This document shows positions 43,912 through 53,217 of a stretch of DNA of 64,000 bases, piece after piece (the stretch's first letter is position 1; every line of letters begins with the position of its first letter). The notes under the pieces are model-generated. The model worked only from the letters and a program-made list of their open reading frames with translations, had not been told where the DNA came from and did no database searches. Both the position numbers and the translations under genes were made by a program. This DNA is from Mycobacterium terramassiliense (GTDB lineage Bacteria > Actinomycetota > Actinomycetes > Mycobacteriales > Mycobacteriaceae), in contig NZ_LT717701.1 in assembly GCF_900157385.1 (NCBI RefSeq), forward strand, positions 903,772-967,771, read 5' to 3'.

Positions 43912-44641
43912 TGATAGTTCGGGCGCGGTATCTGTGTGGCGACGCCGCTTCCCAATCCCCTTTCTGGGTATGGCTGCGCGGCTCTGCGTAGGGAAAGTGT
44001 TGAGTCAACCGACGCAGGCCGTGCTCGTTGAGCACTCTTCGGCATGTTCTGTCACCAAGAGAATAGCGAACAACCAGCGGCAATCACTGCCGTATATCGG
44101 CGTCGTCACGAAGGCGCAGATCACGAAAGAACCGCTCGAGTTGTTGCAGGGAAGCCGTCGAACCGAAGCGCCTTGGACGAGCATCGTCTGGCGAGCGGTC
44201 GAAGTTCGGAGGCGGCAGACGGCCGCGCGGCGATATCGCGTGAATCAACGATGCACCGGTTCGATGACGATCGACGTGCTGCGGCAATGGGTGTAAGGCA
44301 CGCGGTCCGCAAGCGGCCTTGACAGCGACACCACGATTGCCACCGCCAGCACGCATGGACCAGCAGCGTAGTCACCTCATAGCTAACTACCGGTCCGGGC
44401 CAAGGCGTTCCGATTGCGTCCGAGACTGTAATTTCGCATTGAAAGACTCTGACGCGCCAGTGCATTTGCTGAAATGCGGAGTGCCGCTGGAATGCCAGCC
44501 ATTTTCGTCGTTGTCAGCATTGCGGGCCTTGGTGATCCCAACCCGGATCCGCGGCTGCCCACTGAAACCCGCATTACTTAGATTCTTCTCAGGTAGGTTT
44601 CTCATTCATCGTCATAGTTGTCGTGACAGGAAGGCGCACAG
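43912..44641. other. Intergenic leader before the PGRS gene
   Basis: About 730 bp without a supported gene; presumably holds promoters for the divergent genes on either side. Confidence 0.4.
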
Positions 44642-46279
44642 ATGAAGCGTAAGCAGCACAGCATGAGGCGGAATCGCCGCAACGCGAAGGCGGATCGCCG
44701 CGGCCGTGCAGTCGGCCTCGGCACCGCCGCCGGCGCTTTTCTCACCGCGGCGATGGCCCCGGTCATCGCCGCGCCTTCAGCCCATGCCGGCGTGCTCGAC
44801 ATGATTATCAATCCGGTTATCGGCCCCATCATGGGGGCCATCAATAACGGGGCTGCCCAGGGCATCAACGCGGGCGCGGCCGCTATCGGTGGCATTTCCG
44901 CGGGTACGGCCGCCCTCGGTGGCCTTCATTCGGCTGCCCTGCAAAGCATCACCAGCAGCATCAATGCCAGCACTGCCGCTCTCAATCTGGGTGGGCTCAA
45001 CGCGGCTGCAGCCAATAGCGTTAGTGGGGGTGCGGTCACGCTGGAAGGGCTTCATTCGGCTGCCCTGCAAAGCATCACTAACAGCATCAATGCCAGCACT
45101 GCCGCTCTCAATCTGGGTGGGCTCAACGCGGCTGCAGCCAATAGCATTAGTGGGGGTGCGGTCACGCTGGAAGGGCTTCATTCGGCCGCCCTCCAAGGCA
45201 TAACTAACAGCATCAACACGAGTGCCGCCGCCGCGAATATCGGCAACGTGAGCGCGGCCGTCACTAATCAGGGTCCCGTTGCCATCTTCAATCAGATAGG
45301 TTATTCAGCCACGACCGGTTTCTACAACGGGATCCACACCGCCGGCGAGGCGTGGATAGCCAGCCCGATCGGTCAGGCAGTGGACGGGCCGGTCAACGCT
45401 CCGTTCGTTGCCGTGTTTGGGCGCGATCTGATCGGCAATGGCGTCAACGGGGCCACCGGTCCGAACACCTCTTTGCTCGGCCAAACCGGATTGTTCGGCA
45501 GCCTCCATGATGGCGGGTTCTTGTTCGGCGACGGTGGGGCCGGCGCGGCCGGCGCCACCCCCGGGGCGGCCGGTTTGGCCGGCGGTGCCGGGGGCTTGAT
45601 CGGCAACGGCGGCGCGGGCGGAGCCGGTGCGGCGGCGGGCGTCGCCGGTCAGGCCGGTGGTGCCGGTGGTGCCGGTGGTGCCGGTGGCTTCCTGATGGGC
45701 AATGGCGGTACTGGCGGCATCGGCGGTCTCAGTGGATCCGGCAGCTTCGTCCTCGGCGGCGCAGGGGGCGCCGGCGGCAATGCCGGCCTGCTGATCGGCG
45801 ACGGCGGCCCGGGTGGCGCCGGTGGCGCGGGCGCCCTCGGCGCCCCCAGCAGCAGCGTCGGCGGGTACGGCGGTGCCGGCGGTGCCGGCGGTGGGGCCGG
45901 CCTGCTGTTCGGTCGAGGCGGCCCCGGTGGCGCCGGCGGTTACGGCAGCACCTTCGTCGGCGGCAGCTCCATCGGCGGCGCCGGCGGCGCCGGCGGCACC
46001 GGCGGCAACGGCGGCGCGCTATTCGGCCAAGGGGGCAAGGGTGGCGCCGCCGGGAACGGCGGTGGTTTCCTCACCGGCAGCACCTACTCCGGTTTTCCGG
46101 GGGCCGGAGGCGCCGGCGGTGTCGGCGGGTTCCTCACAGGCAACGGGGCCAACGGCGGTCAAGGCGGCTCCGGTTACTTCTTCCAGCAGGCCAATGGTCA
46201 GGGCGGTGCCGCCGGATTCGGTGGGTTGCTCGGCCAAAACGGCGTGGCTGGCGCAAACGGCACCCCGGTCAACCCCTAG
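44642..46279 (+). CDS. PGRS-domain protein with Sec signal peptide, no PE domain
   Basis: A 545-residue protein. A basic, Arg/Lys-rich N-terminus leads into a signal peptide (GLGTAAGAFLTAAMAPVIAA, cleavage near AHA-G at 49/50). Residues 95-195 contain nearly three copies of a 42-residue repeat (GLHSAALQSITNSINAS, AALNLGGLNAAAANS). Then a GIHTAGEAWIASPIGQ linker and a Gly/Ala-rich PGRS domain of GGAGG and GNGG repeats run to the end. PGRS domains normally follow a PE domain exported by ESX-5; here a classical Sec signal replaces it. AGGAAGG precedes the ATG. Function unknown; cell-surface location likely. Confidence 0.85.
   Translation: MKRKQHSMRRNRRNAKADRRGRAVGLGTAAGAFLTAAMAPVIAAPSAHAGVLDMIINPVIGPIMGAINNGAAQGINAGAAAIGGISAGTAALGGLHSAALQSITSSINASTAALNLGGLNAAAANSVSGGAVTLEGLHSAALQSITNSINASTAALNLGGLNAAAANSISGGAVTLEGLHSAALQGITNSINTSAAAANIGNVSAAVTNQGPVAIFNQIGYSATTGFYNGIHTAGEAWIASPIGQAVDGPVNAPFVAVFGRDLIGNGVNGATGPNTSLLGQTGLFGSLHDGGFLFGDGGAGAAGATPGAAGLAGGAGGLIGNGGAGGAGAAAGVAGQAGGAGGAGGAGGFLMGNGGTGGIGGLSGSGSFVLGGAGGAGGNAGLLIGDGGPGGAGGAGALGAPSSSVGGYGGAGGAGGGAGLLFGRGGPGGAGGYGSTFVGGSSIGGAGGAGGTGGNGGALFGQGGKGGAAGNGGGFLTGSTYSGFPGAGGAGGVGGFLTGNGANGGQGGSGYFFQQANGQGGAAGFGGLLGQNGVAGANGTPVNP
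44924..45230 (+). repeat. 126-bp tandem repeat inside the PGRS gene
   Basis: Units start at 44924, 45050 and 45176 (CTTCATTCGGC). The first two are full length and nearly identical; the third diverges after about 50 bp. A unit of 126 bp keeps the frame, so copy number may vary between strains. Confidence 0.9.
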
Positions 46280-46296
46280 CAACTAGTGCCCCGACG

Positions 46297-46337
46297 AGCG
46301 TCATGGCCGCTGCACGTCAAGCGGCGGCCATGACGCT
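46297..46337 (+). terminator. Terminator of the PGRS gene
   Basis: A 14-bp perfect stem AGCGTCATGGCCGC / GCGGCCATGACGCT with a 13-nt loop, 18 bp after the stop and followed by TTG. Confidence 0.75.
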
Positions 46338-47209
46338 TTGCCGGGATCGCGCTCCATTGGCTCGTTTTGAGTCATTTCCATCCATGATCGGTCCCGTCGG
46401 CCTTGAGCCTGGGGCTACTGGCAAGGGGTTGAAGAACTCGAAACAGTGGGACGGCAGGAGGCGGTTCGTTCGGTTTCATTGCGCGGAGGCCAGCAATTCC
46501 CAGGCGAGTCGGACAAGTGGGGCCACATCAGACCGACACCCCAATACCCGCGACCACACTGATGGAGCCTATTCCGAACCGCCCTGGGGCCAAATCAGGC
46601 TGTCGCAGCTAGCGCGGGGAGTCGGTATCGCCGAGGAGCTGGGCCTGGCGGCATCGAGGGTCGTCTTTCCACGAGCTACGCCGGAAGCGCCATAATCGGG
46701 GCCGGTACTACTATGCCCCTGACGCGCAGCGGATAAACGATCGAGTAGCCAATTCCTGGTCATCGCGGACGCGCCGCGTCACCATCGACCAGCAAAGCAA
46801 GCTCTGTTGGTGTCCTCGCCGAACTGTCTGGGGCAAGCGGTGGGTTACCAGCTGCTCGTGAACTGCCGGTGCGGATTTCCAGGGAATTCGAGTGACCCTC
46901 GTAAAGCGGGACACGTTGCCGAAGTAGTGGTAGGGGGTGACGGGTCTGGCCGAAACCGATGTCATTGCGGGTTACGGCGGGCAGTGTCAGGGCGGGGCGC
47001 CGCGCGGTGTGCGTGAGGAGGTTCGAATCGAGGTCGATGTCGCTGACCGCCATCTGGCCATCGTCGCATGCCGGCAGCGGTGGCGAGCGGAGGTGGGGTT
47101 CGCAGGAGACCCAATTCCCGATCGCCATTCATGGCTTATTGTCGCGTTGCGGCCACCGGCCCGACCGCTGGCGCAGCCGAACCAGCGCCACCGCAACATG
47201 CACCCGCAG
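46338..47209. other. Region without a convincing gene
   Basis: About 870 bp; several short frames overlap on both strands but none has a ribosome site or recognisable domain. Confidence 0.4.
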
Positions 47210-47251
47210 CGCAATGCGCCCGACTGGGTTAACCCAGTCGGGCGCATTGCG
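47210..47251 (-). terminator. Terminator: perfect 42-bp palindrome
   Basis: Arms of 21 bp starting CGCAATGCGCCCGACTGGG, centred on GTTAAC, 19 bp beyond the stop of the leftward gene at 47271. Confidence 0.7.
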
Positions 47252-47270
47252 TGATTTCCTCGGGCGCGGC

Positions 47271-48488
47271 TCAGAGGCGGAGCAGACTCAGGATCATTCC
47301 GGGGATCGTCGATGCCAGGTTGGCGCCCACACCGCCCATCAGGCCGGCGATGTCGGCCGGTAGGCCTGCCAGGCCGCCGACGCCGGCCGCGCTGATGGCC
47401 CTCGCGACATCGGCTGACACCGAGCCGACCGACGGCGCGATGGCAGCGAGGTTGGCCGCGGTGCTGAAGGCTGCCGGCGACGCGAGGCCGGCAGCACCGC
47501 TAACGGCGGCCGCGCTCGCGGCACCGGCGGGACCATAAATACCCCACAGGGTCTGCAGGTTACTGACGATCGTTGACCACGACGGCCAACCGGTGACCAG
47601 CTGGTTGAGGAAACTCTCGATAGCGAACGGGAGGTTACCGCCCGCGGCGATGTTCTGCGCGTGGGGAGCGGCCATCGCCTTCGCGATGTTCGGCAGTATC
47701 GTGCTGAGCGTGAGGTAGAGGCTCTGGCTAGTAAGGGGGTCTACCTGTCCATACACGACCTCGCCGGGGATGTTGATCGCGTTCAACACCGCCCCCAAGA
47801 GATCGCCGGCGCTCAATGAATTGTAGGTAGCTTGCAGACCGTTTCCAAGCGAGTTGAAAAACGCGAAAGGCAGCACCTCGATGTAGGCAAGCCCGACTTG
47901 TATCAGACCGGTGCTTGTCGCGTAAGTGAGTCCCTTCCCGAGATCCGTCACGGCCGTTGCAGCGATACCCGGAATACCTTCGAGCGGACTAAGGATGGGG
48001 ATCAACGTCCCGCCAAACAGCGCCTGATACAGCGGTCCACTGAAGGCCTGACTGATGTTGCCCGCCATGATCTCGCCCCACGCGGTGTTCATAAGGGGCA
48101 CAAAATCCTTGGCCGCAGAACCGGTGTAGAAGTTGACTGCGCCCTGCGCGGCCTGCTGGAAGGCGCCAACGTATTGGCTCGCGAACTGTACCCAGTTAGC
48201 GGCGACCTGTTGCCCGATGACGAAGGGCGCCTGCCCCCAGAGGTCGATATTCGGCTGCAGGTTTTGTATTGCCGTGATGGGTATGTCGATCCACGTCTGC
48301 AGCGGGTTGGCGATGTAGTCACTGGCGATGAGCTCCACAGCGCGGTGCTCGATGGTGGCAGCGCGCTGTTGGAAAGCGGACTCGACGTCGTTGGCAACGG
48401 TCGGGGTCACGGCGATCAGGCTGGCACCTACTACCGCGGCACCCGCGGTGACGTATGGCCGGAAGTTTGCTAGCTGAAGCATGCGCAC
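47271..48488 (-). CDS. Secreted mycobacterial porin-like/PE-like protein (GjpA type)
   Basis: A 405-residue protein. The N-terminal hydrophobic signal (YVTAGAAVVGASLIAVTPTVA) is followed by QHRAVELIAS-like IEHRAVELIASDY, then a long Ala/Gly/Leu-rich region with many amphipathic segments and few charges, ending LASTIPGMILSLLRL. Proteins with the same plan are annotated in many mycobacteria, some as outer-membrane porin GjpA; I recall this from genome annotation and cannot confirm the function here. The paralog at 58352 shares the plan. Translation is predicted from ATG 48488, and a strong palindromic terminator follows. Confidence 0.6.
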   Translation of the reverse strand: MRMLQLANFRPYVTAGAAVVGASLIAVTPTVANDVESAFQQRAATIEHRAVELIASDYIANPLQTWIDIPITAIQNLQPNIDLWGQAPFVIGQQVAANWVQFASQYVGAFQQAAQGAVNFYTGSAAKDFVPLMNTAWGEIMAGNISQAFSGPLYQALFGGTLIPILSPLEGIPGIAATAVTDLGKGLTYATSTGLIQVGLAYIEVLPFAFFNSLGNGLQATYNSLSAGDLLGAVLNAINIPGEVVYGQVDPLTSQSLYLTLSTILPNIAKAMAAPHAQNIAAGGNLPFAIESFLNQLVTGWPSWSTIVSNLQTLWGIYGPAGAASAAAVSGAAGLASPAAFSTAANLAAIAPSVGSVSADVARAISAAGVGGLAGLPADIAGLMGGVGANLASTIPGMILSLLRL

Positions 48489-49039
48489 TGTTCCTTTGCT
48501 GTCTGTGGTCTGGCTGTTCGTAGACTAGCTGAGAGCAGACTAAGAGCAGGCGATTTCGGGAACAAACTGCAACCCGCCCCACCCCTCATGCGCTAGGCAA
48601 ACATATTAGATAGAGATTGGGCTGTTAAGTAGATATGCGTGCATCTTATGGCAAACTCATTGGCCATCGTCTATGCTTCAATGCGCAACTACCCTACAAT
48701 TGCGCCTCGGAGCCGTGAACGCATGGTGCTGTGGTTGCAGATTAACTTGTGAAACGTGTTTTACCGCAGGTCGGGACGGTAGTCGTCTATTTGATCATAT
48801 TGCTAGGGCGGCTCTGGGTTGGATCGTCGCCGCCCATTAGAGCGGATGCCCATCAGGTTTCAAAAGCAGACACCCGACCGGCAATGCTGAACCTCGCTGA
48901 GGAATGGCACCGGGGTTTTCTGGTCCACACCTGGGCTGACCCACGGCTTCTGTGGCTGGGATAGGTGAAGATCTCGCCATTGGCGCGCATTATCTGGTCG
49001 ATCGCCACTTTCGCGCCCGATCGGAGGATATTGCCGGCT
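48489..49039. other. Intergenic, AT-richer by eye
   Basis: About 550 bp containing the promoter region of the leftward gene. A 71-codon frame at 48749 has one hydrophobic stretch but no ribosome site; not called. Confidence 0.4.
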
Positions 49040-49450
49040 GCACTGTCAGGGCGGCCATTTACGGGTCATCAGCGGGGCCGCGGGATCCTGCAGGTGACGG
49101 ATTGGCGATGCGACCTCCAGCTCGGGTTGAACGGCCAGATCGGGATGTCCCAAGAGGGTTCTTCCCGGCAATAACGAAACGTTGTCGAGCCGGTCGCGGC
49201 TCCGCGTGTCATCCTTGCCGAGGTCCATGCGTTCGCACCCTGACGCCGCGGCGGCCTCTGCCGGCGCGGTTGCTCGCCGGAGGAGTTTAGGGGCGGCCGG
49301 CGTCCACTCCCGCCAAGCCCGGCTCGTATCGAAGATCACCTCGGCGGGGCACTCCGCGTACCCGACTCAAACCGCGGGTTCTGCCACGGCCAACGCAGCG
49401 AACAGTGTCGAACCCGACCTGCGGCAAGCCCGAGATGGGCCGTGATGTCG
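49040..49450 (-). pseudogene. Decayed sulfotransferase gene
   Basis: Pieces of a sulfotransferase like the intact one at 51061 appear in different frames on the minus strand. ISGLPQ and RRSGSTLFAAL (the PAPS-binding N-terminus ISGLPRSGSTLLAAL) lie near 49370-49440, then VIFDTSRAWREWTPA (intact copy: VIFDTNRAWCAWMPA) near 49300-49340. The 100 or so residues that separate these two parts in the intact protein are missing, and at least two frame changes remain. No full-length product is possible. Confidence 0.75.
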
Positions 49451-49734
49451 GGCGACCAGAGTCCTCGTCCGACGCCGATGCGGTGGTGCATGATCTGGTG
49501 ATGGCCAAATATATCCTGCGTCCCGTCCCTGCCGGCACCAACGGTTCCGTTCAACAATTCACCCCTGTGCTGCGAGGTCCAATCATGCACTCCGCAAGGC
49601 GACGAGTGGTCGCCCGAGTGTGACATCGACATGGTCGCCAACGCCGCCGCCGCGAATAATTTTGGGCGAAGGTTGCCACTGCAGGGCCGGACCACGTCAA
49701 GTTCAATTTCCGATCAACTTGGAGGATCGATGAA

Positions 49735-50538
49735 GTGAGGCAGATCGGCCCCAATTTTTTCATCGTCGGCGCGGCGAAAGCGGCGACTACATCCCTCAGT
49801 TCTCTGCTTGAGACGCACCCGCAGGCCGCTATCGTGCGGTTCAAGGAGCCTCATTTCTTCTCCTACGATTATCGTTATGCCGAAGGCTGGCGCCTGTATC
49901 TGACGCTGTTTAGTCACGTCTCCGACGAGAAAGCGGTTGGCGATGCTTCGACATCCTATTCCCGCATCCGTTATCACCCGCAGGTGATCGAGCGCATCAA
50001 GCGGCACGTGCCCGATGCAAAGATCATTTATATGGTGCGGCACCCTATAGAACGCATGGAATCCGCGTACGTCGAGCACATGTGCACCGGCGACGAAATG
50101 CCCTTTACGTCGATCAACGACATTATCCGCCGACAGCCGATGATCATCGACTCGAGCCGCTACTGGGAGGTCTTCGATGCCTACCGGCGGGCCTTCGGTG
50201 AGGAACGGATCAAAATCGTGTGGTTTGAGGAGTATATTGCCGACCGGAAAACCATCTTTCAGAAAGTCTGCCGGTTTCTGGAGATCGATGATCAATTCGA
50301 GCCGAATTTGGATAGGGAACGGGTAAACAGCCGCGAGGACGCGGCCATGCGCATGGCGCGGCTGGGGCGCGGCGGCATACCGTTGGATCTGGTTTGGAGC
50401 GAGAATTTGCGCCGCGAAACGATTGCCCAGATTCGCGACGATAACCTGCGCTTCTTGGCTCACTTCGGCCGGCCAGCCAACTACTGGGGCGACCTATTCG
50501 AGAATGGCGTCCACGGAAAATCGTCTGGCCGCCGATAG
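49735..50538 (+). CDS. Sulfotransferase (PAPS-dependent)
   Basis: A 267-residue sulfotransferase of the heparan-sulfate-type fold. The 5'-phosphosulfate loop VGAAKAATTSL lies at 11-21 and the 3'-phosphate segment VRHPIERMESAY at 101-112 with the conserved Arg and Ser. SSRYWEVFDAYRRAFGEERIKIVWFEEY and NSREDAAMRM follow. It would transfer sulfate from PAPS to a hydroxyl of a glycan, glycolipid or small metabolite. The GTG at 49735 has GGAGG about 10 bp upstream. Codon use is less GC-rich than in core genes, suggesting transfer. The neighbouring second sulfotransferase and a decayed third suggest a local sulfation locus without visible acceptor biosynthesis genes. Confidence 0.88.
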   Translation: MRQIGPNFFIVGAAKAATTSLSSLLETHPQAAIVRFKEPHFFSYDYRYAEGWRLYLTLFSHVSDEKAVGDASTSYSRIRYHPQVIERIKRHVPDAKIIYMVRHPIERMESAYVEHMCTGDEMPFTSINDIIRRQPMIIDSSRYWEVFDAYRRAFGEERIKIVWFEEYIADRKTIFQKVCRFLEIDDQFEPNLDRERVNSREDAAMRMARLGRGGIPLDLVWSENLRRETIAQIRDDNLRFLAHFGRPANYWGDLFENGVHGKSSGRR

Positions 50539-51032
50539 GCGTGCCGGCTTGGTTTGTTACGCCAATTGCGGCGTGGGCTGTGCGCCCTACCTCGTCCTAG
50601 CACGTCCCCGATGACGGTCATGGCGTTTTGCCGGGCGCGACCACAGTCAACCCCAGTGCGTCCGTGCCCTCGCGGAGGCGACTGTGGTAAGTCATCAGTG
50701 CGGTCAATGGCGCAGTGGATTCGGCAGTTTGGGCAAGCGGCCAGGTGTATCGCGTCCAGCGAGCGGAGTCCGGGATCAAGGTAGGGCGCTGCGGTGGCGC
50801 AAATGAGCGAGGCGATTTCGAACCGGTTCGACCCGGCCAACACGGATGGAACGGCCGGCAGGCCGTCCGGAGCGACTTCCCGAATGGCTCTGGTCAGCTG
50901 TACTTCGGCCAAAAGCGATGTTATCCAGGCATTTCGGCACGACCGTCGAGCCAGTCAGGTAAATCACGGAATAGGAACTGCGCAGCGTGGGGCGCTCGAT
51001 CGAGAGCGTGTCGCCGGGTCCGCGATGCGAAT
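50539..51032. other. Intergenic between convergent sulfotransferase genes
   Basis: About 490 bp; no supported gene. Confidence 0.45.
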
Positions 51033-51058
51033 GCTCGGAACATCTAAATGTTCCGAGC
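51033..51058 (-). terminator. Sulfotransferase terminator
   Basis: Perfect 11-bp stem GCTCGGAACAT / ATGTTCCGAGC with a CTAA loop, 3 bp beyond the stop of the gene at 51061. Confidence 0.75.
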
Positions 51059-51060
51059 GC

Positions 51061-51870
51061 TCACACGACCTGCAGGCCCTCGGGCATATCCCGCGGATTG
51101 CGCCAGAACGCGTCGTTGACAAAGCGGTTGAAGAGGTCGGGCGGCAGCAACGTGGTGCGCGGCTCGGCTTTGACCGTGCCGCGCACGGTGTGCAGCCCCG
51201 GCGTACCGGCACGCTCGTCGAACTCGGTGACGTCGTAATCGACATGTCCGAAATCGTGTTCATACAGTGGCTCACCGATAAACGCATAGATCGCGTGCAT
51301 AACCTTGGCCGGGTCGGTGCTCAAGGTTTCATACTGGACAAGGAGCAGCCGATCCGTTTGCGCTCCGTAACACGCCTGCTTCAGCGCGTCGTAAGGGCCA
51401 CCGACCATCCCATCGGGCCCCACAACACCCATAGCGCGGGTATAGACGGTGCCGCCGGGTTCGAAGTTGAAAATCGACGACGGGCTGAACACGTTGCGTT
51501 GCACCAACCGCTCGATGCTGTCGATCACCCACGGCAACTCGCGCACACAGGCAATGACCTTCGATTCGGGAAATAGCCGCGCTATGGCCGGCATCCACGC
51601 GCACCACGCACGGTTGGTATCGAAGATCACCTCGGCGGGCCTTTCGGCATAGAAGTTGTCGAACAGCCCATGCAGGATGCGCTCACGCGTAGCGTCATCG
51701 ATAAACACCGAAAACTCATTGCGCGCACTCATCTGACCCAGCAGCGCGCCAAACAGCCCAGCCAACGGACCTGACATGCCGGCCTCAAAGCGCGGGTTCT
51801 GCCGCAACAAAGCCGCCAACAAAGTCGAGCCTGACCGCGGCAGACCCGAGATGAAATGCATTGATGCCAT
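51061..51870 (-). CDS. Sulfotransferase
   Basis: A 269-residue sulfotransferase. FISGLPRSGSTLLAALLRQ near the N-terminus is the PAPS 5'-phosphosulfate loop; VIACVRELPWVIDSIERLVQ resembles the 3'-phosphate site, although the canonical R-x-P-x-x-x-x-x-S is altered to CVRELPWVIDS. VQYETLSTDPAKVMHAIYAFIGEP closes the fold. It belongs to a different subfamily from the neighbour at 49735. A clear hairpin terminator follows. The acceptor is unknown; in mycobacteria such enzymes sulfate trehalose, glycopeptidolipid or quinone derivatives. Confidence 0.85.
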   Translation of the reverse strand: MASMHFISGLPRSGSTLLAALLRQNPRFEAGMSGPLAGLFGALLGQMSARNEFSVFIDDATRERILHGLFDNFYAERPAEVIFDTNRAWCAWMPAIARLFPESKVIACVRELPWVIDSIERLVQRNVFSPSSIFNFEPGGTVYTRAMGVVGPDGMVGGPYDALKQACYGAQTDRLLLVQYETLSTDPAKVMHAIYAFIGEPLYEHDFGHVDYDVTEFDERAGTPGLHTVRGTVKAEPRTTLLPPDLFNRFVNDAFWRNPRDMPEGLQVV

Positions 51871-52277
51871 GCGGCGTCTCCTGGCTCAGGTTCACTTTGT
51901 GTGGGCGTTACCAGAGATATCGCCCTGGACTTATTCCATATGGTAACTGATCGCACGTGACCGCGACTGCATGTGATAACAACTGGCAGTCGCCTGGCGG
52001 CGGCTAGCAAATTCCGCTGACCGTCACATGAATCCTTCAACATGGTGGGCGGGGGTCGGCTGATGACATCCGCAGAGCCTGCGCGATTTCGCTGGCCTGT
52101 CGAGACTGAACGAGTAACGGGAAACTGCCAAATTGAGCCAACTGTTGCAAAGTGCAACCAATCTGTGCGGTCATCGAACGACTATGTACATCGGTGAACA
52201 ATCCGCCGGTCGCATCCCGGGCGCATAGGCCGTCGATTATGCTCGTGGCATCACACCTAAGCGGCAGGAGAAGCATC
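51871..52277. other. Intergenic with a small palindrome
   Basis: About 400 bp between divergent genes. GTTGCA-AAG-TGCAAC near 52143 is a short inverted repeat that could be an operator for the gene at 52278. Confidence 0.4.
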
Positions 52278-52526
52278 GTGACGGACCCCAATGCCATCGC
52301 CGGGCTGCGGAGTATGAGAGTTCCCGAGGGGATGGGCAGCAGTCAGGCCCTCAAGGACTTCCTGATTGTTCAGAGCCAGGTCGACCAAAGTTCCACTTCC
52401 CTCGACGAGCAGATCAATGCCCACCGGCAGATGCTCGGTTTGCTCATCGCGTCGCACTTGGAGGTCGTTAACATCCTCGGTGCCATCGAGGAAACCCTAA
52501 AGGTAATGTCACAGCGATCCGCCTAG
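52278..52526 (+). CDS. Small helical protein of unknown function
   Basis: An 82-residue protein from GTG 52278 (TDPNAIAGLRSMRVPEG). GCAGGAGAAG upstream is a good ribosome site, which decided the start; the open frame runs back to 52152. The sequence predicts mainly helices (SQALKDFLIVQSQVDQSS, SLDEQINAHRQMLGLLIASH), with regular hydrophobic spacing suggesting a coiled coil. No signal peptide and no known domain recognised. It is convergent with the 40-residue frame at 52709. Confidence 0.5.
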   Translation: MTDPNAIAGLRSMRVPEGMGSSQALKDFLIVQSQVDQSSTSLDEQINAHRQMLGLLIASHLEVVNILGAIEETLKVMSQRSA

Positions 52527-52708
52527 CTGACTTGTTGTCGGCGACGGCATCTCGGCCGTTAGTAGCGAGTCGAGACCACATCCAGCGTACAGGCGGAGCG
52601 AGCTTCAAACTATCGCAAATTGTCGGCTCCGAGAATTCGTCATGACGACGGCTCGGTCCACCGCTCAGCACACCTCAAGGTAGTGGTGCGTCAGAGACTC
52701 GCTGTTGC

Positions 52709-52831
52709 TCACGGCAAGTTGATCTTCTTCGGCGGGTAGCTGATCCGGAGGGAACTGTCACCCGCCGCGACCATCTCCTGGCGGGCCAGTGTGAGGATAG
52801 AGCTCAGTTCAGCGACATGCGAAATCAACAT
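52709..52831 (-). CDS. Possible 40-residue protein
   Basis: A short frame from ATG 52831 with AAAGGA about 10 bp upstream: MLISHVAELSSILTLARQEM, ending SYPPKKINLP. Codon third positions are GC-rich as in real genes and the first 20 residues form an amphipathic helix. Its convergent arrangement with the 82-residue gene and lack of homologs I can recall keep confidence low. Confidence 0.35.
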   Translation of the reverse strand: MLISHVAELSSILTLARQEMVAAGDSSLRISYPPKKINLP

Positions 52832-53217
52832 GTCGAAGTATTTCCTTTAACAGGCATCCCGTGCGTAGCCCTAGAACGCCTTCGATAGCTTACTGCAGCG
52901 CGGCTGGCATCTGAACTATTAGCTCTTTTGTTCGGATGAACGTCGAGGCGCGCGCAATAATCGATTGACCGAATGGTCACGCAGTCCGGAAGCGGGTAAC
53001 GACTCCTGCAAGGTGTGAACCGCTCCGTCATCTCTCCTCCAGTCGGTTTGATGGGCAGTGGAAAACAGCAAATAATTAAAGTGAGCGAGACGGCGGCTCT
53101 TCGGGCTCCGCACCAGGCCCAATTGAGACTGCCGGTTAAACCTTTATCCGTGAGCGTCGATGCCTTCACCTTGGAAGCTGGGCGCAAGCGAAGGAAAATG
53201 GTCAACAATGTATTTGA
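52832..53217. other. Intergenic
   Basis: About 385 bp downstream of the PPE gene; nothing recognised. Confidence 0.4.

Noticed and set aside
44924..45230. Regular repeats that might be read as a CRISPR array
   Set aside because: They are 126-bp coding repeats without spacers, inside the PGRS gene.
48749..48964. 71-codon frame with one hydrophobic stretch
   Set aside because: Weak start region and no family features.
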